From an uncultured Eubacterium sp. (GTDB lineage: Bacteria > Bacillota > Clostridia > Lachnospirales > CAG-274), in assembly GCA_900545305.1 (NCBI GenBank), contig UQYD01000067.1:1-6520 (forward strand): 6,520 nucleotides of DNA. The letters run 5' to 3'. The notes under the pieces were generated by a model. The model saw nothing but the letters and a program-made list of their open reading frames with translations, had not been told where the DNA came from and made no database searches. Both the position numbers and the translations under genes were made by a program. Positions 1 through 6,133 of the stretch are shown piece after piece; the first letter of the stretch is position 1, and every line of letters begins with the position of its first letter.

Positions 1-1
1 C

Positions 2-1027
2 ATGCTCGCCGGTCTTCAGGGTGCTGGTAAAACAACTACTACTGGTAAGCTTGCAGGACAGCTTAGAAAGCAGGGCAAACAGCCATTGCTTGTAGCCTGT
101 GACGTTTACAGACCAGCTGCTATTAAGCAGTTACAGGTAGTAGGTTCAACTTACAATATTCCTGTATTTGAAATGGGACAGGGCGACCCTGTTGAAATTT
201 CAAAAGAGGGTATTAAATATGCTACTGGTCATGGTCATGATGTTGTAATCATAGATACTGCCGGTAGACTCCATATTGATGAAAATCTTATGGACGAGCT
301 TCTTAATATTAAGAATGAAGTAAAACCTCAGGAAATTCTCCTTGTCATTGATGCAATGACAGGTCAGGATGCCGTAAACGTAGCTGAAACATTTAATTCA
401 AAGCTTGGTGTTGACGGTGTTATCATTACTAAGATGGATGGTGACACAAGAGGTGGTGCTGCACTTTCAGTAAGAGCTGTTACAGGTAAGCCTATTAAAT
501 ACGTTGGTATGGGCGAAAAGATGGAAGATTTAGAACCTTTCTATCCTGACCGTATGGCATCTCGTATCTTAGGTATGGGTGATGTGCTTAGTCTTATTGA
601 AAAGGCTCAAGGTGCTTTTGATGAAAAGCAAGCTAAGGAACTGGAAAAGAAAATGAGAACTCAGGAATTTAACCTTGAGGACTTTATGAACCAGTTACAG
701 CAAATTAAGAAAATGGGTCCTATTAAAGACCTTATGAAAATGATTCCTGGCATAGGTGGCAAGATTAATCTTGACGAAATAGATGTTGATGATAATGCTA
801 CAAAGCATATTGAAGCAATTATTCAGTCAATGACTCCTGCCGAAAGACAAAATCCGGACATTTTAAACGGCTCACGCAAAAAGAGAATTGCAAAGGGCTG
901 TGGACGTTCTATTCAAGAAATTAACAAGCTTTTAAAGCAGTTTAATGATATGAAGAAAATGATGAAGTCTATTACAGATATGCAAAAGGGAAGAAAAGGC
1001 AGATTTAAAATGCCATTTGGATTGTGA
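2..1027 (+). CDS. ffh: Signal recognition particle GTPase Ffh (5'-truncated by window edge)
   Basis: Ffh binds 4.5S/SRP RNA and signal sequences of nascent membrane proteins and, with the receptor FtsY, delivers ribosomes to the Sec translocon using GTP. The visible part has 341 codons. The first ATG in the window is an internal Met just before the P-loop, so roughly 105 N-terminal residues (the N domain) lie outside, compared with a usual length of about 450. Visible landmarks, numbered in the fragment: G1 GLQGAGKTTT at 4-13, DVYRPAA at 34-40, G3 DTAGR at 85-89, G4 TKMDGDTRGG at 143-152, the closing GMGEKMEDLEPF at 169-180, and then a methionine-rich M domain from about 190. The M domain carries the SRP-RNA binding helix-turn-helix (SRKKRIAKGCGRS, about 291-303) and ends in KMPFGL. 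The position normally Ser in GSG is Cys here, probably a harmless lineage variant. It is the first visible gene of the translation operon; rpsP follows after about 60 AT-rich bases. Identification is certain. Confidence 0.97.
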   Translation: MLAGLQGAGKTTTTGKLAGQLRKQGKQPLLVACDVYRPAAIKQLQVVGSTYNIPVFEMGQGDPVEISKEGIKYATGHGHDVVIIDTAGRLHIDENLMDELLNIKNEVKPQEILLVIDAMTGQDAVNVAETFNSKLGVDGVIITKMDGDTRGGAALSVRAVTGKPIKYVGMGEKMEDLEPFYPDRMASRILGMGDVLSLIEKAQGAFDEKQAKELEKKMRTQEFNLEDFMNQLQQIKKMGPIKDLMKMIPGIGGKINLDEIDVDDNATKHIEAIIQSMTPAERQNPDILNGSRKKRIAKGCGRSIQEINKLLKQFNDMKKMMKSITDMQKGRKGRFKMPFGL

Positions 1028-1072
1028 TATTGCTTAATTTATTTAAGTTAATATATAAATTTATTACTTCAC

Positions 1073-1081
1073 AAGGAGGTG
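1073..1081 (+). promoter_or_regulatory. Strong Shine-Dalgarno of rpsP, decides the start codon
   Basis: AAGGAGGTG is a perfect anti-16S match. It ends 6 nt before a GTG at 1088. A GTG that is part of this same motif (1079) is in frame, but it cannot be the start because it would sit inside the ribosome site. Confidence 0.85.
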
Positions 1082-1087
1082 AAAGTT

Positions 1088-1330
1088 GTGTTAAAGATTA
1101 GATTAAACAGATTAGGTGCTAAGAAGTCTCCTTTTTACAGAATCGTTGTTGCTGATTCAAGAAAGGCTCAGAACGGTAGCAAGGTAGCTGAACTCGGTTA
1201 CTACAATCCAACAGTTGAACCTATTGAATTAAAGGTAAACGTTGAAGAAGCTAAGAAGTGGTTAAGCAATGGTGCTCAGCCTACAGATACTGCTAAGGCT
1301 TTATTAAAGAAGGCTGGCGTTATCGAATAA
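1088..1330 (+). CDS. rpsP: 30S ribosomal protein S16 (bS16)
   Basis: bS16 is a small-subunit protein that binds 16S rRNA and helps fold the body and platform of the 30S particle. The predicted product has 80 residues, normal for the family (about 80-90). It shows the full signature: MLKIRLNRLGAKKSPFYRIV at 1-20, VADSR at 21-25, GYYNP at 37-41 and the WLSNGAQPTDTA stretch at 59-70, with a short C-terminus. The GTG at 1088 is chosen because it lies 6 nt after AAGGAGGTG and gives the canonical N-terminus. The upstream in-frame GTG at 1079 overlaps the ribosome site and would add three non-conserved residues. It lies between ffh and khpA, the standard Firmicutes order, and is probably cotranscribed with both; the stop codon is followed 18 nt later by khpA. 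Confidence 0.96.
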   Translation: MLKIRLNRLGAKKSPFYRIVVADSRKAQNGSKVAELGYYNPTVEPIELKVNVEEAKKWLSNGAQPTDTAKALLKKAGVIE

Positions 1331-1348
1331 TACATGGGAGGAACAACC

Positions 1349-1576
1349 ATGAAAGAATTGCTTGAAATTATTGCTAAGAATTTAGTCGATAATCCTGAAC
1401 AGGTGGTTGTAAACCAGCGTGTAGATGAGGATGCTCTCATTCTCGAGCTTACTGTTGCACAGGATGATATCGGCAAGGTAATTGGCAAGCAGGGTAGAAT
1501 TGCTAAGGCAATCCGTACCTTTATGAAATCTGCTGCAGGTCGTATTGACCAAAAAGTAGTTGTAAAGATTATGTAA
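1349..1576 (+). CDS. khpA: KH-domain RNA-binding protein KhpA (YlqC family)
   Basis: KhpA is a small cytoplasmic RNA-binding protein. In other Firmicutes it pairs with KhpB (EloR/Jag) and influences cell elongation and division and RNA metabolism. The product is 75 residues and is almost entirely one KH fold. It opens MKELLEIIAKNLVDNPEQV and has the nucleic-acid-binding GxxG loop as GKQG at 46-49 within IGKVIGKQGRIAKAIRTF, then ends VVVKIM. The start ATG at 1349 is preceded by GGGAGG at 1336-1341 with 7 nt spacing. An in-frame ATG at 1334 overlaps that ribosome site and is less likely. The gene sits directly after rpsP, as in Bacillus and Clostridia, where the locus was called ylqC. A hairpin with a T-run begins 7 nt after the stop codon. 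The family is clear; its RNA targets cannot be read from the sequence. Confidence 0.93.
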   Translation: MKELLEIIAKNLVDNPEQVVVNQRVDEDALILELTVAQDDIGKVIGKQGRIAKAIRTFMKSAAGRIDQKVVVKIM

Positions 1577-1583
1577 TCAGGAA

Positions 1584-1620
1584 GGACGTTGTCACTATTT
1601 TTAGTTGCAACGCCTTTTTT
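1584..1620 (+). terminator. Intrinsic terminator-like hairpin between khpA and rimM
   Basis: The left arm at 1584-1596 (GGACGTTGTCACT) pairs with the right arm at 1603-1614 (AGTTGCAACGCC) around the loop ATTTTT. The core GTTG/CAAC and CG/CG pairs are perfect; the stem also has one T.G wobble, one C.T mismatch and one A.C mismatch. Six T follow immediately (1615-1620). The hairpin is inside an operon, so it may act as partial termination or attenuation, or mark the end of the ffh-rpsP-khpA transcript. Confidence 0.72.
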
Positions 1621-1649
1621 GTTAGAAAAATAGATTTGAGGATATTATT

Positions 1650-2159
1650 ATGGAAGATTATTTTGTTATAGGCGATGTAGTTAATACACAGGGTATTAAG
1701 GGCGAAGTAAGAGTTATACCTTGTACTGATGACGAATCTCGTTTTGAACTTTTGGATTCTGTTTTCCTTGAACAGAGAGGAAAAATGACAGAATATTATA
1801 TAGAAAATGTACGTTATCATAAGCAGTTCGTACTTCTTAAATTTGAAGGTGTAGACGATATGACAACAGCAGAAAAATTAAAGGGTGCTACTGTTAAAAT
1901 TCCACCGGAAGATGCTTTGCCATTAGAAGAAGGCGAATATTATATAAGAGATTTATATGATATGAATGTTGTTACAGATGAAGGAGAAGACCTTGGTATT
2001 ATAAAGGATATTCTCTTTACCGGTGCTAATGATGTATATGTTGTAAAGCCTGAAAAAGGCAAGGATATTCTTATTCCAGCTATTAAGGAATGTATACTTG
2101 ATGTAGATGTTGAAAATAAGAAGATGACTGTAAAGCTTTTAAAGGGGCTGAGAGATTGA
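1650..2159 (+). CDS. rimM: Ribosome maturation factor RimM
   Basis: RimM binds S19 on assembling 30S particles and assists maturation of the 16S rRNA 3' (head) domain. The 169-residue product has normal family length. The N-terminal RimM domain begins with IGDVVNTQGIKGEVRV at 7-22, close to the family consensus. The C-terminal PRC-barrel part contains EYYIRDLYDMNV at 96-107, GANDVYVV at 125-132 and ILIPAIKECILDVD at 140-153. The ATG at 1650 is preceded by GAGGA at 1638-1642, 7 nt away. The gene follows a terminator-like hairpin, so its expression relies on read-through from upstream or on a promoter that I cannot identify. Its stop codon overlaps the trmD start by four bases (TTGA), implying translational coupling with trmD. 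The rimM-trmD pairing is highly conserved in bacteria. Confidence 0.96.
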   Translation: MEDYFVIGDVVNTQGIKGEVRVIPCTDDESRFELLDSVFLEQRGKMTEYYIENVRYHKQFVLLKFEGVDDMTTAEKLKGATVKIPPEDALPLEEGEYYIRDLYDMNVVTDEGEDLGIIKDILFTGANDVYVVKPEKGKDILIPAIKECILDVDVENKKMTVKLLKGLRD

Positions 2160-2890
2160 AATTCTATATATTGACACTTTTTCCGGAAATGATAGAGGGC
2201 GGTCTGGAACATAGTATTTTAAAAAGGGCAAAAGAAAATAATTTAATAGATGTAGAGTGTATAAATATAAGGGATTTTTCAAATAACAAACATAATCACG
2301 TTGATGATTATCCTTATGGTGGTGGTGCAGGTATGGTAATGCAACCACAACCTATTTACGATGCTTATATGAGTATAAAGCCTAAATTAAGCGAAAACTG
2401 TCCTGTGGTCTATATGAGTCCACAGGGCAAGACTTTTAATCAAAATAAGGCTGTAGAGCTTTCTCATTTTGAAGATATGGTGATACTTTGTGGTCATTAT
2501 GAGGGCGTAGATGAAAGAGTTTTGGAAGAAATCGTGACAGAGGAAATATCTGTAGGCGATTATGTTCTCACTGGTGGGGAATTGGGAGCAATGATAGTTG
2601 TAGATGCTGTTTCAAGACTTATAAATGGTGTATTAAATAAGGCAGAAAGCTACGAAAATGAAACTTTTTCAGACGGATTAGTTGAATATCCACAGTATAC
2701 AAGACCGGTTGAATTTATGGGCAAAAAAGTACCTGATGTGCTTTTAAGTGGTCATCACGCAAATGTAGATAAATGGCGTAGAGAGCAGTCTGTAATAAGA
2801 ACATTTAATAAACGTCCAGAATTGCTTGAAAATGCTCAATTAAGCAAAAGTGAAATTGAACTGATAAACAAATTAAAAAATAATGGGTGA
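2156..2890 (+). CDS. trmD: tRNA (guanine-37-N1)-methyltransferase TrmD
   Basis: TrmD transfers a methyl group from S-adenosylmethionine to N1 of G37 next to the anticodon of tRNAs, which prevents +1 frameshifting. It works as a cytoplasmic SPOUT-fold dimer. The 244-residue product has normal length and all the landmarks: LTLFPEM at 6-12, PYGGGAGMV at 53-61, the knot region GHYEGVDER at 113-121 and VGDYVLTGGE at 133-142, and FSDGLVEYPQYTRP at 171-184. By family analogy D173 in that last motif is the catalytic Asp; GHHANVDKWRR follows at 199-209. The start is TTG at 2156: it yields the conserved MKF-x-x-LTLFPEM beginning, overlaps the rimM stop, and has AAAGGGG at 2141-2147 upstream. The next in-frame ATG would cut into the conserved FPEM motif. 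In most bacteria rplS follows trmD; here a YaiI-family gene does. Confidence 0.97.
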   Translation: MKFYILTLFPEMIEGGLEHSILKRAKENNLIDVECINIRDFSNNKHNHVDDYPYGGGAGMVMQPQPIYDAYMSIKPKLSENCPVVYMSPQGKTFNQNKAVELSHFEDMVILCGHYEGVDERVLEEIVTEEISVGDYVLTGGELGAMIVVDAVSRLINGVLNKAESYENETFSDGLVEYPQYTRPVEFMGKKVPDVLLSGHHANVDKWRREQSVIRTFNKRPELLENAQLSKSEIELINKLKNNG

Positions 2891-2895
2891 TTTTT

Positions 2896-3351
2896 ATGGA
2901 AATTCTTGTTGATGCAGATGCTTGTCCTGTTATATCTCAGGTGGAAAGTGTTGCTCAAAAACATAATGTGCCAGTAACACTTTTATGCGATACAAGTCAC
3001 ATATTGGAGTCAGAATATTCAAAGGTAGTTATGGTGGATAGAGGTGCAGACTCTGTAGATATTGTTTTGGTAAATAATTGCAAAAAAGGCGATATTGTAG
3101 TTACACAGGACTATGGTGTGGCTGCTATGGCACTTGGAAAAGGTGCTTATGCTATTCATCAAAGTGGAAAATGGTTTACAAATGACAATATAGATGAGAT
3201 GCTTTTTTCAAGACATATTGCAAAGGTTATGAGAAATAGCAAAAAGAAATCCCATTTAAAGGGTGGAAGAAAAAGAAATTCTGATGATGATAAGAATTTT
3301 GAAATGTCCTTTGAAAGGCTTATTTTAAATGTTTTGGGCAAAAATACTTGA
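2896..3351 (+). CDS. YaiI/YqxD (UPF0178, DUF188) family protein
   Basis: This protein belongs to a widespread family of unknown function with a PIN/NYN-nuclease-like fold; no reaction has been firmly assigned. The product has 151 residues, the usual size. Visible family motifs are the opening VDADACPV at 5-12, VDRGADSVD at 47-55, VTQDYGVAAMALGKGA at 69-84 and the C-terminal NFEMSFERLI at 134-143. Acidic residues D6, D8 and D72 sit where a PIN-like metal site would be, so a nuclease-type activity is a plausible inference but not shown. A lysine/arginine-rich stretch (about 115-128) could contact nucleic acid. The ATG at 2896 gives the conserved MxILVDADACP start. An in-frame GTG at 2887, overlapping the trmD stop (GTGA), is an alternative. 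The ribosome site is weak (GGGTGA at 2885-2890), so translation is probably coupled to trmD. The -35 box of the next gene overlaps its stop codon. Confidence 0.9.
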   Translation: MEILVDADACPVISQVESVAQKHNVPVTLLCDTSHILESEYSKVVMVDRGADSVDIVLVNNCKKGDIVVTQDYGVAAMALGKGAYAIHQSGKWFTNDNIDEMLFSRHIAKVMRNSKKKSHLKGGRKRNSDDDKNFEMSFERLILNVLGKNT

Positions 3352-3376
3352 CTTATTTACCGATTACATATATAAT
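3348..3376 (+). promoter_or_regulatory. Sigma-A-type promoter of the Rrf2 regulator gene
   Basis: TTGACT (3348-3353) and TATAAT (3371-3376) are separated by exactly 17 bp; the -35 box has 5 of 6 and the -10 box 6 of 6 consensus bases. Transcription would start near 3383, about 40 nt before the ATG. The -35 box includes the stop codon of the preceding gene. GATTA at 3362-3366 and TAATC at 3376-3380 form an inverted repeat across the -10 box, a possible operator for autoregulation. Confidence 0.82.
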
Positions 3377-3422
3377 AATCCTAGTATAACGATATGAAAT
3401 ATTGGTAAAGAGGATGAAGAAT

Positions 3423-3857
3423 ATGAAAATTTCAACAAAGGGCAGATATGCCTTAAGGCTTATGCTTGATATAGCAGATAATGGTAAAGAAAATCCTGTT
3501 AGAATAAAAGATATTTCAGCAAGACAAGGTATTTCTGATAAGTATTTGGAACAGATTATTTCTGTGCTTAATAAAGCTGGTTTTGTTAGAAGTATTAGAG
3601 GTCCTCAGGGTGGTTATAAATTGACTAGAACCCCTGAAGAATATACTGTAGGTTCTATACTTAGATTGACAGAGGGAGATTTAGCTCCGGTTGCTTGCCT
3701 TGAAGGTGGCAACAATGATTGTGAAAGAAGTGGCAGTTGTGTTACTTTAAGAGTTTGGAAGAAGATTAATGATGCAGTAAATGATGTAGTTGATAATATC
3801 ACTCTTAAAGATTTAATTGATTGGGAACAGGGTTGTTCAGATAATTACGTTATTTAA
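3423..3857 (+). CDS. Rrf2 family transcriptional regulator (IscR/CymR-like)
   Basis: Rrf2 proteins are dimeric winged-helix DNA-binding regulators; several use a [2Fe-2S] or [4Fe-4S] cluster to sense iron-sulfur status, NO or redox state, while others such as CymR respond to cysteine metabolism. The product has 144 residues, typical length. It starts MKISTKGRYALRLMLDIA, the family hallmark, then has the helix-turn-helix region ISARQGISDKYLEQIISVL at about 31-49 and the wing SIRGPQGGYKLTR at 57-69. Three cysteines at C92, C100 and C106 lie in the position of the IscR cluster ligands (pattern C-x7-C-x5-C), so an Fe-S-binding regulator is likely; a fourth Cys is at 138 near the tail. The ATG at 3423 has AAAGAGGA at 3407-3414, 8 nt away; in-frame upstream TTG (3402) and ATG (3414) codons are disfavoured because they precede or overlap this site. 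It is transcribed alone between its own promoter and terminator. No isc/suf or cysteine genes are adjacent, so the regulon is unknown. Confidence 0.94.
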   Translation: MKISTKGRYALRLMLDIADNGKENPVRIKDISARQGISDKYLEQIISVLNKAGFVRSIRGPQGGYKLTRTPEEYTVGSILRLTEGDLAPVACLEGGNNDCERSGSCVTLRVWKKINDAVNDVVDNITLKDLIDWEQGCSDNYVI

Positions 3858-3886
3858 TTTATATTGAGAATATTTGAAGATTGATG

Positions 3887-3917
3887 AAGTCGTGGCTTAA
3901 ATGCTACGGCTTTTTTT
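3887..3917 (+). terminator. Rho-independent terminator after the Rrf2 gene
   Basis: AAGTCGTGGC (3887-3896) pairs over ten positions, two of them G.T wobbles, with GCTACGGCTT (3903-3912) around the six-base loop TTAAAT. The T-run at 3911-3917 follows, its first two T also closing the stem. It separates the regulator from the next transcription unit. Confidence 0.88.
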
Positions 3918-3945
3918 GTTATATAGCAAAAAATAATACAATGTA

Positions 3946-3974
3946 TTGAATAATAATACAAAAAGTTATATAAT
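3946..3974 (+). promoter_or_regulatory. Sigma-A-type promoter of the zinc-ribbon membrane protein gene
   Basis: TTGAAT (3946-3951) and TATAAT (3969-3974) are 17 bp apart, 4 of 6 and 6 of 6 consensus bases, in very AT-rich DNA. Transcription would start near 3981, giving a leader of about 22 nt. It lies directly after the preceding terminator, so the gene is an independent unit. Confidence 0.75.
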
Positions 3975-4002
3975 AAAAAGAAAAAGGAAAGGGTGTTATA
4001 AT

Positions 4003-6021
4003 ATGGGTGATAATGTAAAAAAATGTAGCAACTGTGGTGAAATATTATCAAAAGATGATATTTATTGTCCTAAATGTGGTAGTAAATATGAAGAAATAAG
4101 TAATGAAAATAAACAGATTTACTGCTCAAAATGTGGAAATCCATTAGAAAGTGATGCAAAATTCTGTAGTTGCTGTGGTGAAAAAGTTCCTGACGAAAAA
4201 GAAATTGAAATGAACAAGGTTATAGAAGGTTCAAAAAATATTGGACAGACTATGGCTATTGAGAGCAATAAAAAGAGATTTTGTCCTAACTGTGGAACAG
4301 AAATAGGAGAAAATGACAGATTTTGTGGTAGTTGTGGTAGCAGTATAGAGGAAGATAGAGGCTATACTACATATAATCAGAATGTAGCCAATGAAATAGC
4401 TGCAACAGAGAGTGTGCCACAGAATATAGGTATAAGTAATGAGAAAAATGAAGCAAAGAAATTACAGTATTTAAGACCTAATTTTTCTAAAAAGACACTT
4501 GCTTGTATACTTGGAGGCATTGGTTCGGGTTTAGTTGTAATTGCTATAATAGCTGGATTATTGATGTGTTATACAGGTAAAATTGATGGTACAAAAATAG
4601 GTGTTTTCAAAAATGAATACGCTATTGCTAAGGTAGATAGTTATTTGAATGAAAAGGACTATAAAAGTGCATCAGATTATGCTGTTTTGGCACAGAGTAA
4701 AAAGCCGAAAGATACAGAATTTCTTACAACTCTTGTAGGAAAAATAAATCCTTATAGCCCATTAGATGCTTATACAATGGTAGAAAAGTATATTCAGAAA
4801 GTAGGAGAAAATAAGGCTGACAGTAAAATAAAGAAATGGTATGAAATAGGTAAAACTCCTATTGAAGATTTAAATATATCTCCTATTGGTGGCAATTATA
4901 TTTATCCACCAACAGTTACTTGGGAGGTAAATCAGAATATTATTGGACATGGTATTTATTATACAGTTGATGGTTCAGAACCTAATGAAAATTCTCCTAA
5001 ATACTATACAACAGGAATAAAACTTCCGGGAGATTGTATACTAAAGCTCTATGCTGTAAATGGTGCAGGAGAGAAAACAGAAGTTAAGTCCTTTGAATAT
5101 GAAATTGACGGCGAAAGTCAGAAGAAAATAGAAGAAGTATACAAGAGAGCTGAAAAAACTTACGATGAGGCTGTTATTGGTGATGACGTAGGTCAATGCT
5201 TGGAAAGTGCAAAAGCTAATTTAAAGAAAGCAATAGACTGGACTAATGAGAAAATTGAAAGCCCAGCAAGTGATTTAGCTACAGGAGAGTTAATAGTAAC
5301 AGAACTTAATACAAGAATTAAGGAATTGGAAGATTCAAAGGTAGTTAAAACAGACAGAGAAGCCTTAAAAAGTGAAATATCAAGTGCTAACAGTACTTAC
5401 AGTTCTCAAAAAGACGGACAATATTATGCTTATTTAGTTTCAGACTTGAAAATATTTAAAAATGCTATTGATAAGGCTACAGAAATAAGTAAATCCAGAA
5501 ATCCTTCTCAAAGTGATATTGATAATGCTGTAAAGAATTTGAAGAACGCTACATCAACATTTAATGGTGCAGTTCAGACTGTAAAAATGGATACAGTATA
5601 TAATCAGTATAGAGGAGATTATAGCTTCTCTACTAATTACGATGATGATTATAAGTATGTTTATTTAAACATTACAAAAGTACAAGGTGGAAAAGTTTAT
5701 GGCTCTTTTGATGTTTCTCACTATACTACTGAAATGGGATACGATAAGTCAGTAAGTGCAAGTAAGGAATTAAAGGGTGTGAAAATATCAAATGGTAAAA
5801 TTACTTTTGATATTTCCGGTACTTCTACATACTATAATGAAGGTGAGTATACTTATAATGAATTTTATAATAGCTTCGATTATGAGCCGGGTAATACAGA
5901 GGCAAAAGAATATACAAGCCACGTTACAGTAAGTTTTGTTCAGCCGGGTACAGTACAGATGAATTTATCAAATATTGGCGATGGTGTAGAATTTAACGAG
6001 GCTATGTACAGAACAAATTAA
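4003..6021 (+). CDS. Multi-domain membrane protein: three zinc ribbons, one TM helix, chitobiase-C-like and helical-repeat ectodomain
   Basis: I do not recognise a named gene. The 672-residue product has three zinc ribbons with CxxC pairs at C8/C11 with C22/C25, C41/C44 with C55/C58, and C94/C97 with C108/C111. A polar linker (about 113-160) leads to one hydrophobic helix at about 167-189, preceded by basic residues (RPNFSKK), so the ribbons should be cytoplasmic and the rest outside. After the membrane come a short TPR-like helical pair (about 208-240), a domain resembling the chitobiase/beta-hexosaminidase C-terminal module (about 292-367, with GIYYTVDGSEPNENSP), two helical segments of about 70 residues each like FIVAR repeats (about 373-445 and 451-525), and a beta-rich, Tyr-rich tail (about 530-672). 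No enzyme motif is visible, so a role in binding cell-wall or carbohydrate ligands, or in envelope sensing, is inference. The start ATG at 4003 follows AAAGGG at 3988-3993 with 9 nt spacing. It is monocistronic. Domain names rest on my reading, not on a profile search. Confidence 0.85.
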   Translation: MGDNVKKCSNCGEILSKDDIYCPKCGSKYEEISNENKQIYCSKCGNPLESDAKFCSCCGEKVPDEKEIEMNKVIEGSKNIGQTMAIESNKKRFCPNCGTEIGENDRFCGSCGSSIEEDRGYTTYNQNVANEIAATESVPQNIGISNEKNEAKKLQYLRPNFSKKTLACILGGIGSGLVVIAIIAGLLMCYTGKIDGTKIGVFKNEYAIAKVDSYLNEKDYKSASDYAVLAQSKKPKDTEFLTTLVGKINPYSPLDAYTMVEKYIQKVGENKADSKIKKWYEIGKTPIEDLNISPIGGNYIYPPTVTWEVNQNIIGHGIYYTVDGSEPNENSPKYYTTGIKLPGDCILKLYAVNGAGEKTEVKSFEYEIDGESQKKIEEVYKRAEKTYDEAVIGDDVGQCLESAKANLKKAIDWTNEKIESPASDLATGELIVTELNTRIKELEDSKVVKTDREALKSEISSANSTYSSQKDGQYYAYLVSDLKIFKNAIDKATEISKSRNPSQSDIDNAVKNLKNATSTFNGAVQTVKMDTVYNQYRGDYSFSTNYDDDYKYVYLNITKVQGGKVYGSFDVSHYTTEMGYDKSVSASKELKGVKISNGKITFDISGTSTYYNEGEYTYNEFYNSFDYEPGNTEAKEYTSHVTVSFVQPGTVQMNLSNIGDGVEFNEAMYRTN

Positions 6022-6057
6022 AAAAGGAATATTTTAAATTAAGTTGAAAAAATTGGC

Positions 6058-6087
6058 TGACTATAAATTTCTTTCTTTGACATAATA
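6058..6087 (+). promoter_or_regulatory. Candidate sigma-G (forespore) promoter of the SASP gene
   Basis: TGACTA (6058-6063) and CATAATA (6081-6087) are 17 bp apart. The -10 fits the sigma-F/G pattern CATWHTA fully, and the -35 differs from TGAATA at one base. The nearby TTGACA (6077-6082) has no -10 partner at proper spacing, so a sigma-A promoter is less likely. Sigma-G control is established for SASP genes in Bacillus and Clostridium. Confidence 0.55.
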
Positions 6088-6133
6088 GTTATTGTAACAA
6101 CAAATTATTTATTTTAAAAGGAGGAAAAATTTT

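Noticed and set aside
1030..1059. Possible promoter before rpsP (TTGCTT and TATAAA, 18 bp apart)
   Set aside because: The -35 matches only three of six bases, and AT-rich intergenic DNA gives such boxes by chance; rpsP is expected to be read from upstream of ffh.
1276..1488. Minus-strand open frame across rpsP/khpA
   Set aside because: It is a shadow of two certain ribosomal-operon genes; no ribosome site and an implausible Ser/Thr-rich protein.
1619..1648. TTGTTA / TATTAT boxes before rimM as a promoter
   Set aside because: The -10 would touch the start codon, leaving no room for the GAGGA ribosome site in the transcript.
1940..2348. Minus-strand open frames under rimM/trmD
   Set aside because: They run antisense to highly conserved genes and show no family features.
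3946..4002. N-terminal extension of the zinc-ribbon protein from a TTG at 3946
   Set aside because: This TTG is the -35 box of the promoter, and the ribosome site fits the ATG at 4003.
3854..4051. Minus-strand open frame upstream of the zinc-ribbon gene
   Set aside because: It runs through a terminator, a promoter and the start of a real gene; its Tyr/Phe-rich translation is typical of AT-rich noise.
6045..6079. A/T hairpin after the membrane-protein gene as a terminator
   Set aside because: The stem is almost all A-T with a bulge and has no proper T-run behind it; it overlaps the candidate sigma-G -35 box.
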